From the NCBI GenBank assembly GCA_029240955.1, contig JARDZH010000106.1:1-7046 (forward strand): 7,046 nt of DNA. Reading direction: 5' to 3'. The notes under the pieces are model-generated. The model ran no database searches and had not been told where the DNA came from. It saw nothing but the letters and a program-made list of their open reading frames with translations. The DNA is from Pseudomonas sp. (GTDB taxonomy: Bacteria; Pseudomonadota; Gammaproteobacteria; Pseudomonadales; Pseudomonadaceae). Of this stretch, positions 1 through 5,593 are shown piece after piece; the first letter of the stretch is position 1; each line of letters opens with the position of its first letter. The position numbers and the translations under genes are program-made.

Positions 1-667
1 CATGATGTTCAACACCCCGTGCGAGATCAAACCGATCAGCCCGGTGCTGGCCAAGGCGATGGACCGGATCTTCATCCTCCATGCCGACCACGAGCAGAAT
101 GCTTCCACCTCCACCGTGCGCATGGCGGGCTCGTCGGGAGCCAACCCGTTCGCCTGTATCGCAGCCGGCATCGCCGCGCTGTGGGGCCCGGCACACGGCG
201 GCGCCAACGAAGCCGTGCTGACCATGCTCGATGAAATCGGCGACGTGTCGAACATCGACACATTCATCGCCAAGGCCAAGGACAAGAACGATCCGTTCAA
301 GCTCATGGGCTTCGGTCACCGCGTCTACAAGAACCGCGACCCGCGCGCGACGGTCATGAAGCAGACCTGCGACGAGGTACTCAAGGAACTGGGCATCAAC
401 AACGATCCGCAACTCGAACTGGCCATGCGCCTGGAAGAGATCGCCCTGACCGACCCGTACTTCATCGAGCGCTCGCTGTACATCATCCTCAAGGCTATCG
501 GTATCCCGACCAGCATGTTCACCGTGATCTTCGCTCTGGCGCGGACCGTCGGCTGGATCTCGCACTGGAAGGAAATGCTGTCCAGCCCGTACAAGATCGG
601 TCGTCCGCGTCAGCTGTACACCGGCAACGTGCAACGGGATATCGTCCCGCTGGCCGAGCGCGAGTAA
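1..667 (+). CDS. gltA: Citrate synthase, C-terminal part (5' end outside window), with an 8-residue internal deletion
   Basis: Citrate synthase condenses acetyl-CoA with oxaloacetate to form citrate, the entry step of the TCA cycle in the cytoplasm. The visible 221 residues are the C-terminal half of the hexameric type II enzyme. Recognisable elements are LHADHEQN (residues 24-33), GPAHGGANE with the first catalytic His (residue 65, E. coli His264), [14 protein letters not shown] with the second (residue 106, His305) and Arg115, ARTVGW with Arg181, and the C-terminal GRPRQLYTG. Between ERSLY (ends at residue 160, base 481) and IILKAIG the family normally has PNVDFYSG. These eight residues are absent here, including the catalytic aspartate (E. 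coli Asp362), with the reading frame kept. The protein as written should therefore be inactive or badly impaired. The ORF is open at the left edge and stops with TAA, followed by a terminator. The identity is near certain. Whether the deletion is real cannot be decided from this sequence. Confidence 0.97.
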   Translation, partial: MMFNTPCEIKPISPVLAKAMDRIFILHADHEQNASTSTVRMAGSSGANPFACIAAGIAALWGPAHGGANEAVLTMLDEIGDVSNIDTFIAKAKDKNDPFKLMGFGHRVYKNRDPRATVMKQTCDEVLKELGINNDPQLELAMRLEEIALTDPYFIERSLYIILKAIGIPTSMFTVIFALARTVGWISHWKEMLSSPYKIGRPRQLYTGNVQRDIVPLAERE

Positions 668-681
668 GCTTCACGCATTGC

Positions 682-710
682 AAAAAGGCTGCCCTCGGGC
701 AGCCTTTTTT
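682..710 (+). terminator. Rho-independent terminator of gltA, probably bidirectional
   Basis: A perfect 7-bp GC-rich stem, GGCTGCC (687-693) with GGCAGCC (698-704), is closed by the four-base loop CTCG. It is flanked by five A on the left and six T on the right. It starts 15 bases after the gltA stop. The A/T flanks make it symmetrical, so it can also end minus-strand transcripts coming from the START-domain gene, whose stop is at 748. Confidence 0.9.
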
Positions 711-747
711 GTTGGCTCTGGAACAGTTGCAGGCTTGAGCGCCAGGG

Positions 748-1353
748 CTATTTCGACGCGCGCTCGCGCAGTGCTTTGAGCGTATTGAACGGCGCATCGA
801 CCACGAACTTGTTCGCCAGCATCGACGGCACGCTGCCGCCCGGCTCGGTGTGCACCTGATAGGTTACTTCGGTCTGATTCGGGCCTTTGGGCACCAGCTT
901 CCAGAACCCCTCGACCTCGGCAACGCGGACGTAGCCTTTTTCCTCAGGAATATAAGTCGGCTGCTCTTTGAGCGTGCGGGTCACGCTGCCGTCAGCCCCC
1001 TCCTTCGTGGTGATCAGCAACACCGAGTCCCGAGGCGTAACCGGCCATGGCGTGTTGAAACGGGTGTAGGTCCAGGCTTTGTCACCTTCATGCTTGAGCA
1101 GTTTCTGCGACTGGCACTCATGCACCCAGGCACAGGCACCAGCTACGTCCTCCTGCAACGCGCGCAGTTTGGCGACACTGGCGTTGATGACTGTCACGCC
1201 GCGGTAGGCCTTGTACTTCGACCCCGCCACATCACTCAGGGCTACCTGAATGCCGTCTTCATCCCTCGCCACCTGCCAGTCCTCGGCATAAGCCGCTCCG
1301 ACGAACAGGAATGACAACCCACAAACCACGGCCAAGCGATGCACTGAACCCAT
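748..1353 (-). CDS. Secreted START-domain (lipid-binding fold) protein
   Basis: The product is 201 residues. It begins with a signal peptide (MGSVHRLAVVCGLSFLFVGAAYA, about residues 1-23) with a typical AYA cleavage site before EDW, so it is predicted to be periplasmic. The rest resembles bacterial START / SRPBCC proteins, which form a helix-grip fold around a hydrophobic ligand. Supporting stretches are the RFNTPWPVTPRDSV segment, the strand-rich middle (VEGFWKLVPKG, TEVTYQVHTEPGG) and a C-terminal helix ending in ALRERASK. The ligand and role are unknown. The frame is open upstream to 1461, but I chose the ATG at 1353 because it yields the signal peptide and has AAGGA eight bases upstream. 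It lies 38 bases after the YkgJ-like stop, so the two are probably co-transcribed. A START-family protein downstream of gltA is, from memory, also found in other Pseudomonas. Confidence 0.85.
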   Translation of the reverse strand: MGSVHRLAVVCGLSFLFVGAAYAEDWQVARDEDGIQVALSDVAGSKYKAYRGVTVINASVAKLRALQEDVAGACAWVHECQSQKLLKHEGDKAWTYTRFNTPWPVTPRDSVLLITTKEGADGSVTRTLKEQPTYIPEEKGYVRVAEVEGFWKLVPKGPNQTEVTYQVHTEPGGSVPSMLANKFVVDAPFNTLKALRERASK

Positions 1354-1391
1354 TCTGTTATTCCTTATTGTTGAAATGCGCTCCGCCGTTA

Positions 1392-1649
1392 TCAGGCAAC
1401 GGCAGTAGCCTGTTCCCACCACCCGATCAGACGAATCGCATCGGCCTGATCGGTGCCGCATACGTCTTCAACCGCTTTGAACTGAGCACAGACCGCTGGG
1501 CGCTCGGCTTTGCCGAACAATCCGCACAAAAACTCCAACGAGAGATGCAGACACCGCTGCCCCGCCGGTTTGCCCTCGGGCATGCCCGGAATGGGTGAGC
1601 TGATAGAAGGCGCAATGCACCACGCACCGCAACCGGAGCGACACTCCAT
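1392..1649 (-). CDS. YkgJ-family cysteine-cluster protein (putative Zn/Fe chelator), one cysteine replaced by Trp
   Basis: This is a small protein of 85 residues. It resembles the CxxCxxCC / YkgJ family, proposed to bind zinc or iron through eight conserved cysteines; no reaction is established. Diagnostic stretches are IAPSISSPIPGMP (residues 12-24), GKPAG, and ERPAVC (49-54). The cysteines present are 3, 7, 11, 33, 42, 54 and 64, which is seven. Residue 10 is Trp (TGG, 1620-1622), where the family pattern CGACC would give the eighth. A single base change of TGC or TGT explains it. The ATG at 1649 has AAGGGTG upstream at slightly long spacing. The in-frame extension upstream to 1823 lacks family character and overlaps the lipoprotein gene. 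It lies between the lipoprotein gene (94-base gap) and the START gene (38-base gap). Confidence 0.85.
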   Translation of the reverse strand: MECRSGCGAWCIAPSISSPIPGMPEGKPAGQRCLHLSLEFLCGLFGKAERPAVCAQFKAVEDVCGTDQADAIRLIGWWEQATAVA

Positions 1650-1698
1650 GACCGGGCACCCTTGTAAACAATTCGAGAGAAAGACAGATATTAACCGG

Positions 1699-1727
1699 CG
1701 AAACGGACATTGGAAAACGCCGTTTCG
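1699..1727. repeat. Inverted repeat between the lipoprotein and YkgJ-like genes
   Basis: CGAAACGG (1699-1706) and CCGTTTCG (1720-1727) are perfect complements around a 13-base spacer, 17 bases past the lipoprotein stop. On the minus strand no T-run follows the right arm, so it is not a convincing terminator. It could be a weak attenuating or mRNA-stabilising hairpin, or chance. Confidence 0.4.
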
Positions 1728-1743
1728 GACGACGGTCAGGGGA

Positions 1744-2412
1744 TTACTGCTTGAACTTGAAGTCCAGCGCTGCGCCTTCGACGTCTCGTCGGCTGTCATT
1801 ACGCATCTGCAGCTGCATTTCATTGCTCAGCAGACGGCCATTGAGCTCGAACGGCCCTGCGCCGGAAGAGCCGTTGGTATCGAACATCGGCGGCAAGATC
1901 GGCTTGCGCCGCGCAGGAATCACTTTCGCGGGCGGCTCCATTTCCTGAACCAGTTCCGGCGGCAGACTGAGATCCAGTTTGGGCGGGGCCAGACGCACAT
2001 TCTTGACTGCCTCCTTGGCGTCCTTTTTGGCCTTACGCTGCTGGGCAGCAGTCTCGCGCTTGGTGGCGGGTTTGGCTTGAGCTGTCTTTTTCTCCGCCGC
2101 AGTCCCACTTGCTGGAGCCTTGGCGGAACCTACAGCATTGTCTTTCTCAACCGGCTGTTTGCCTGCCACCACCGGCACTACCGGCGCACTGGGCGGCAAC
2201 TCGTGCACAGGCGCGCTTTTTTTGTCGGGACCGGGCGAAACCACTGATTCAGACGGCTGCTCGGCTGTCGAACGCACCTCCGGCGTCGCCGGGGCAGGCT
2301 CGGGAGTCTGAACGGCGGATTCGGTACGAGGCTTGGGCACCGGCGTTTCCTGCGCATCACACGCACTCAGCAACCCGATAATCAGTACCACTGAACAGCG
2401 AAGCAGATTCAT
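1744..2412 (-). CDS. Predicted lipoprotein with Pro/Ala/Lys-rich linker, function unknown
   Basis: The product is 222 residues. A lipoprotein signal (MNLLRCSVVLIIGLLSAC) places the lipidated Cys at residue 18. The next residue is Asp, which in enterobacteria keeps lipoproteins in the inner membrane; whether that holds here is inference. Residues about 20-140 are low complexity, first rich in Pro, Glu and Ala, then in Ala and Lys (EKKTAQAKPATKRE, KAKKDAKEAVK). This looks like a flexible linker spanning the periplasm or touching the cell wall. The C-terminal 80 residues (APPKLDLSLPPELV, PILPPMFDTN, the end ALDFKFKQ) look conserved and are likely the functional part. I do not recognise a named domain. 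The ATG at 2412 was preferred over a TTG at 2475 because it starts the signal peptide, although no strong ribosome-binding site is visible before it. Confidence 0.75.
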   Translation of the reverse strand: MNLLRCSVVLIIGLLSACDAQETPVPKPRTESAVQTPEPAPATPEVRSTAEQPSESVVSPGPDKKSAPVHELPPSAPVVPVVAGKQPVEKDNAVGSAKAPASGTAAEKKTAQAKPATKRETAAQQRKAKKDAKEAVKNVRLAPPKLDLSLPPELVQEMEPPAKVIPARRKPILPPMFDTNGSSGAGPFELNGRLLSNEMQLQMRNDSRRDVEGAALDFKFKQ

Positions 2413-2478
2413 AAGTGACAAAGCGACCAAGACAGAGGGATAAGTCGTTCTCTTCAGTCCTGCGAGACGCTGCAAGAG

Positions 2479-2523
2479 TTCCGAGAAATGAGAGCTTCGA
2501 GAAATGAGAGTTCCGACAAATGG
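2479..2523. repeat. Short tandem repeat upstream of the lipoprotein gene
   Basis: There are three imperfect tandem units of 13-17 bases: TTCCGAGAAATGAGAGC (2479-2495), TTCGAGAAATGAGAG (2496-2510) and TTCCGACAAATGG (2511-2523). They sit in the 129-base gap between the MocR-type gene stop and the lipoprotein start. This is where the promoter of the lipoprotein gene would be, so they could affect its expression. No clear -35/-10 pair was found. Confidence 0.6.
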
Positions 2524-2541
2524 ATGTAAAACATGGCGGAC

Positions 2542-3981
2542 TCAGTAGTCCTGTCCAACCTCATGACACAGTTGCCTGGCGAGCATCCCCAGCGTCATCA
2601 GCGCACGCTCTGCCTCGCGGTTCCAAGGCATGCCGCAGTTGAGCCGTATGCAGTGATTGAACTGCTCGGTATTGCTGAAAATCAGGCCCGGCGCGATGCT
2701 GATCCCCTGCTCCAGTGCACGCACATGCAGCGTCTGGGTATTGACCCTTCCCGGCAGACTCACCCACAGGATGAAACCGCCAGCGGGTCGGCTCATTTGC
2801 GTGCCTTCAGGGAAATGCTGCTGAACAGCCAGCTGATAGGCGCTCAGGTTTTTCCGGTATTCATGTCGGATGAATCGCAAATGCCGGTCGTAACCGCCGT
2901 TTTCGAGGTAGGCCGATATCGCCATCTGAGTGACGCTGCAAGCGGAATGGGTACTGAAGGTCTGCAGACGCTGGATCTCGGCCTGGTACTTGCCGGCGAT
3001 CATCCAGCCGATCCGCACGCCGGGTGACAAGGTCTTGGAGAAACTGGAGCAGTAAACGACGCGCCCTACCCTGTCGAATGCCTTGAGCGCCTTGGTGCGC
3101 CCTGTTTCGAACATCAGCTCGCCGTAGATATCGTCCTCGACGATCTGGATGTCGAAATCGGAGGCAAGCCGGAGCAGATGTTTCTGCCGGTCTTCGGGCA
3201 TGGTTCCGCCCAGCGGGTTGCTCAAGCGGGCCGTGAGCACCAGCGCCTTGATCGACCACTGATTGGCCGCCAGTTGCAACGCCTCAAGACTGATGCCCGT
3301 GACCGGGTCGCTGGGAATCTCGATGACCTTGAGCCCCAGCAGATCGGCCAGTTGCAGCAGCCCGTAATAGGCTGGCGACTCGGCAGCGATCAGGTCGCCA
3401 GGCTGAGTCAGCACGCGCAGGATCATCTGCAACGCATCGACGCAGCCGTGAGTGATCACCACTTCGGACGGATCGACCACCACCCCGGCGTCGCGCATGC
3501 GGATCGCGACCTGGCGCCGCAGCGGCTCGAATCCCGGACTGAACATGTAGCTGAAGGCGCGCGGACTGTGGAAACGCGTCACCTTCGCCAACTGCTGATG
3601 CAACGCGCGAACCGGAAGGTAATCCACATGCGGCACTGCAGCACCCAGAGCGAAGACACCTTCACGGCGCGACTCTTCGAGCACTTGCTGGATGATGCTG
3701 CTGCGGGTTACCAGGCTGGGCCGCTCTACCCGCGCGATGTCCGGCGTGGACGCCGTGAGCGCCGGGGTCTGGTGCACGTAATAGCCTGACTGCGGCCGCG
3801 CCCGGATCAGCCCCTGGTCTTCGAGGTTCGCATAGGCCTGCAGCACCGTCGCATGGCTCACGTTCAACTGCGAACTCATCTTGCGCACCGATGGCACCCG
3901 CTCACCCGGCTGATAGACGCCGCGACGGATGTCTTCGGCCAGTTGCTGAGCGATGCGTTGATAGAGCAATAGATTGGTCAT
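2542..3981 (-). CDS. MocR/PdxR-type transcriptional regulator (GntR winged helix fused to aminotransferase-like domain)
   Basis: The 479-residue length is typical for MocR-type regulators, which sense pyridoxal phosphate or an amino acid through an aminotransferase-like domain. Residues about 5-70 form a GntR-type winged helix (GERVPSVRKMSSQLNVSHATVLQAYANLEDQGL, ending in SGYYV). Residues about 105-470 match a fold-type I aminotransferase domain. Expected PLP contacts are present: the NPLGG motif with Asn255, VEDDIYGEL with Asp283/284 and Tyr286, SSFSKTLSPG with Lys316 as Schiff-base lysine, and Arg446 in IRLNCG for a substrate carboxylate. The ATG at 3981 has GAGG seven bases upstream. No obvious target gene is divergent or adjacent, so its regulon cannot be read from context. 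Self-regulation through the direct repeats at 4028-4058 is plausible. Genuine aminotransferase activity is a less likely alternative. Confidence 0.93.
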   Translation of the reverse strand: MTNLLLYQRIAQQLAEDIRRGVYQPGERVPSVRKMSSQLNVSHATVLQAYANLEDQGLIRARPQSGYYVHQTPALTASTPDIARVERPSLVTRSSIIQQVLEESRREGVFALGAAVPHVDYLPVRALHQQLAKVTRFHSPRAFSYMFSPGFEPLRRQVAIRMRDAGVVVDPSEVVITHGCVDALQMILRVLTQPGDLIAAESPAYYGLLQLADLLGLKVIEIPSDPVTGISLEALQLAANQWSIKALVLTARLSNPLGGTMPEDRQKHLLRLASDFDIQIVEDDIYGELMFETGRTKALKAFDRVGRVVYCSSFSKTLSPGVRIGWMIAGKYQAEIQRLQTFSTHSACSVTQMAISAYLENGGYDRHLRFIRHEYRKNLSAYQLAVQQHFPEGTQMSRPAGGFILWVSLPGRVNTQTLHVRALEQGISIAPGLIFSNTEQFNHCIRLNCGMPWNREAERALMTLGMLARQLCHEVGQDY

Positions 3982-4027
3982 GAGACTGCCTCAGGCAACC
4001 GGCAAGCCAGAACGTGGCATTCGGACC

Positions 4028-4058
4028 GGAACAGTTTCGAAGTGTACTGGGACAGTTC
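4028..4058 (-). promoter_or_regulatory. Direct-repeat candidate operator of the MocR-type regulator
   Basis: GGAACAGTTT (4028-4037) and GGGACAGTTC (4049-4058) share eight of ten bases and are 21 bases apart, two helical turns. On the coding strand of the regulator this reads AACTGTCCC, then AACTGTTCC, about 47-77 bases before the start codon. MocR-type proteins commonly bind paired direct repeats near their own promoters, so autoregulation is a fair inference. It is not shown. Confidence 0.5.
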
Positions 4059-4122
4059 GGGTTTAGGCCAGCGATTGTAGGCGGTGCGGACGGCAAAGTT
4101 TTGTGGGCCGCTACGCGACCCA

Positions 4123-4144
4123 TCGCAAGCAAGCTGGCTCCTAC
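4123..4144 (-). repeat. REP element, minus orientation, copy 1
   Basis: On the minus strand this reads GTAGGAGCCAGC followed by TTGCTTGCGA, the common Pseudomonas REP core with an imperfect palindrome centred on TT. It is part of the cluster running to 4399. Confidence 0.8.
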
Positions 4145-4149
4145 GGCCG

Positions 4150-4187
4150 CGCGTTTAGCCGCAACAAACGATGACGCGGTGAACCTG
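4150..4187 (+). repeat. Diverged REP-type copy, plus orientation
   Basis: CGCGTTTAGCCGCAAC, then AAACGATGACGCGGTG aligns with the two better copies at 4241 and 4345, including the flanking CGCGTT / GACGCG inverted arms (4150-4155 and 4173-4178, one G-T pair). It lacks the GTAGGAG start, so it is an older or truncated copy. Confidence 0.6.
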
Positions 4188-4206
4188 GCAGACCGCAGCG
4201 CCTGCG

Positions 4207-4228
4207 TCGCGGGCAAGCGCGCTCCTAC
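4207..4228 (-). repeat. REP element, minus orientation, copy 2
   Basis: On the minus strand this reads GTAGGAGCGCGC then TTGCCCGCGA, the closest match in the window to the usual REP core. It points towards the plus-oriented copy at 4241, giving the inverted pair layout of a BIME. Confidence 0.85.
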
Positions 4229-4240
4229 CGAGACGCGTGA

Positions 4241-4295
4241 CATGTAGGAGCGCGTTTACCCGCAACGAACGGTAACGCGGTCTGCCTGAAACACC
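4241..4295 (+). repeat. 55-base REP-containing repeat, copy A
   Basis: This contains GTAGGAGCGCG followed by TTTACCCGCAA, then ACGAACGGTAACGCGG and a tail to AACACC. It matches copy B at 4345 in 51 of 55 positions; all four differences are transitions. The arms CGCGTT (4251-4256) and AACGCG (4274-4279) can form an outer hairpin. Confidence 0.85.
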
Positions 4296-4344
4296 CCGCC
4301 GCTTTCGTCGCGAGCTGCCGCTCCCTCCCACAATGTCCGTGGCG

Positions 4345-4399
4345 CATGTAGGAGCGCGTTTACCCGCGACGAACGATAACGCGGTCCGCCTGAAGCACC
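4345..4399 (+). repeat. 55-base REP-containing repeat, copy B
   Basis: This is a direct repeat of 4241-4295, displaced by 104 bases. The core reads GTAGGAGCGCG then TTTACCCGCGA, with hairpin arms CGCGTT (4355-4360) and AACGCG (4378-4383). It lies just downstream of the OmpA-family stop at 4419. No other terminator is visible there, so it may serve as the 3' end structure of that operon. Confidence 0.85.
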
Positions 4400-4418
4400 T
4401 CGCCATCTCGCACGATAT

Positions 4419-5234
4419 TCATCGAGCTGCGCCGAGCTGACCCTTGTCGTCGGAAAAGACGATCTCCACCCGGCGGTTCTGTGCCCGACCGCGCTCCGAG
4501 GCGTTGGCGTCGACCGGGAATTCCTGGCCGTAGCCTTCTACTTGAATGCGCTTTTCATCGACGCCAAGGTCGGTGAGCACGTCCGCCACCGCTTGAGCGC
4601 GATCCCGGGACAATTTTAAATTGTCTGCACGGTCGCCGGTGCTGTCGGTGTAGCCCTCGATGCGAACCACGCGACGGGGATTGAGCTGCAGGAACTGCAC
4701 GACCTTCAGCACCGTGCGATTGGCCGAACTCTTGAGCTCTGCATGACCGGGATCAAACAGCACATCGCCGAGTGTCATGACCAGACCGCGATCGGTCTGG
4801 GTCGTCACCAGACTCAGAATCTGGTCCTCAAGCCACCGACCCTGCTGTTGCGCGCTGGTCAGCTTGGCTTCGCGCAGTGCAAGCTGCAGGCGTTGACGCT
4901 CCAGCTCCATTTTGGTCAACCGCTCCTGTGTCACCATCAGGTTGCTGTGCTCACGAGCGATCTCGCTGTAGCGGCTGCTGAGGTACGCGTAGTGGCTGAC
5001 GTCTTCGCCGCTGCCCACGTAACTGGACAGGCGCTCGGCACGCGCCAGGGATTCCCCTGCGCGAATCACGTCCTTGGGCGCGCTGCGCAGCACGTCGGTA
5101 TCTTCCTTGACCTTCTGGAAATCAGCGCTGGCACGGCGCAAATCCTGCGTGCTGTCATGCTGACCGGCGCAGCCCTGGAGTCCGGCCGCGCCGATGAGTA
5201 CTGCCAGGCCCAACATTTCGGGAAAACGGCTCAT
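4419..5234 (-). CDS. OmpA-family lipoprotein with N-terminal DUF4398-like helical region
   Basis: The product is 271 residues. The signal ends in LQGC with lipidated Cys22 followed by Ala, consistent with sorting to the outer membrane. Residues about 27-145 are helical and charged (SLARAERLSSYVG, KMELERQRLQLALREAK). They resemble DUF4398 plus a coiled coil, as in the neighbouring small lipoprotein. Residues about 153-260 form an OmpA C-terminal peptidoglycan-binding domain: FDPGHAELK, GYTDSTGDRADNLKLSRDRA with the binding Asp197 and Arg212, and GRAQNRRVEIVF. The predicted role is to anchor the outer membrane to the cell wall. The start ATG overlaps the upstream stop in an ATGA arrangement, which implies translational coupling. 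It is the last gene of its operon and ends before the REP cluster. Confidence 0.93.
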   Translation of the reverse strand: MSRFPEMLGLAVLIGAAGLQGCAGQHDSTQDLRRASADFQKVKEDTDVLRSAPKDVIRAGESLARAERLSSYVGSGEDVSHYAYLSSRYSEIAREHSNLMVTQERLTKMELERQRLQLALREAKLTSAQQQGRWLEDQILSLVTTQTDRGLVMTLGDVLFDPGHAELKSSANRTVLKVVQFLQLNPRRVVRIEGYTDSTGDRADNLKLSRDRAQAVADVLTDLGVDEKRIQVEGYGQEFPVDANASERGRAQNRRVEIVFSDDKGQLGAAR

Positions 5235-5584
5235 TTCGCGTCTCCCAGCTGTTTACGCAGACGGTTGAGTCGGGTAGTCAACTGTTCTTCCTGCGCCTGC
5301 CCCTTGAGTGACAGAAACCGCGCCTCGGCCAGACGTGCGTCCAGCTCGGCCTGTTCGGCTTTCATGCGCGCAGCCTTGAATGCTTCGTCGGCCATGTCCG
5401 CGCGCGCCTGGGCGAGTTTCGACTCGGCGGTCTGCAGCTCAGGCTGCTCGTCGGTCGCGCCTACCGCCCGGGCCTGTTCCAGGGCCTGTTCGGTCAACTT
5501 GAGCTGTTCGGTGGGAGCCGGGTCGCTGGCGCAGCCGACCAGCGAGGCGAGCGCCATGAAGGCGATTGAAGGGCGAATATTCAC
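5231..5584 (-). CDS. Small DUF4398-type lipoprotein
   Basis: The product is 117 residues. The start codon is GTG, chosen because AGGA lies seven bases upstream and it gives a complete lipoprotein signal (MNIRPSIAFMALASLVGC, lipidated Cys18, then Ala, suggesting the outer membrane). The mature part is almost wholly helical and charged with an alanine-rich heptad-like pattern (EQALEQARAVGA, ESKLAQARADMADEAFKAARMKAEQAELDARL split over residues about 30-85). It ends in LRKQLGDAK, as DUF4398 proteins do. It probably forms a periplasmic helical bundle or partners the OmpA-family protein encoded next. The stop overlaps that gene by four bases. The upstream stop TAG (5594-5596) is itself part of this gene's ribosome-binding site. 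The function is not established. Confidence 0.88.
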   Translation of the reverse strand: MNIRPSIAFMALASLVGCASDPAPTEQLKLTEQALEQARAVGATDEQPELQTAESKLAQARADMADEAFKAARMKAEQAELDARLAEARFLSLKGQAQEEQLTTRLNRLRKQLGDAK

Positions 5585-5593
5585 AACACATTC

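Larger units (their letters stand above)
3982..4418. other. Gene-free region: regulator upstream sequence plus REP cluster
   Basis: These 437 bases lie between the start of the MocR-type gene and the stop of the OmpA-family gene. The left part (to about 4100) is the leader and promoter region of the regulator. The right part (4103-4399) is filled with REP-type repeats. Open frames here on either strand have translations typical of REP sequence read as protein (for example SFVAGKRAPT) and no convincing start, so I call no gene. Confidence 0.85.

Noticed and set aside
1354..1461. Longer N terminus for the START-domain protein
   Set aside because: It would bury the signal peptide inside the protein and overlap the YkgJ-like gene. 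The ATG at 1353 has a good ribosome-binding site.
1510..2247. 245-residue plus-strand open frame
   Set aside because: It is antisense to the lipoprotein and YkgJ-like genes. It has no recognisable family, and its composition is explained by the low-complexity linker on the other strand.
3178..3789. 203-residue plus-strand open frame inside the regulator
   Set aside because: It is fully antisense to the MocR-type gene. The His/Arg/Gln-rich translation is a shadow.
2542..3981. Annotation as a plain aminotransferase
   Set aside because: The intact N-terminal winged helix and the overall length fit the MocR regulator architecture better than a stand-alone enzyme.
3987..3997. TGCCT-C-AGGCA inverted repeat at the regulator's ribosome-binding site
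   Set aside because: Five-base arms with a one-base centre are too short to support an operator or hairpin call.
3902..4243. Minus-strand 113-residue frame
   Set aside because: It overlaps the start of the regulator and is otherwise REP-derived sequence (VGARLPATQ).
4123..4399. CRISPR-like spacing of repeats
   Set aside because: The copies alternate in orientation, have unequal spacing and match the Pseudomonas REP core. No cas genes are present.
4155..4406. Minus-strand 83-residue frame in the REP cluster
   Set aside because: Its translation contains repeated REP-derived strings (SFVAGKRAPT, ALARDAG) that are often mis-annotated as hypothetical proteins. No supporting ribosome-binding site was judged convincing.
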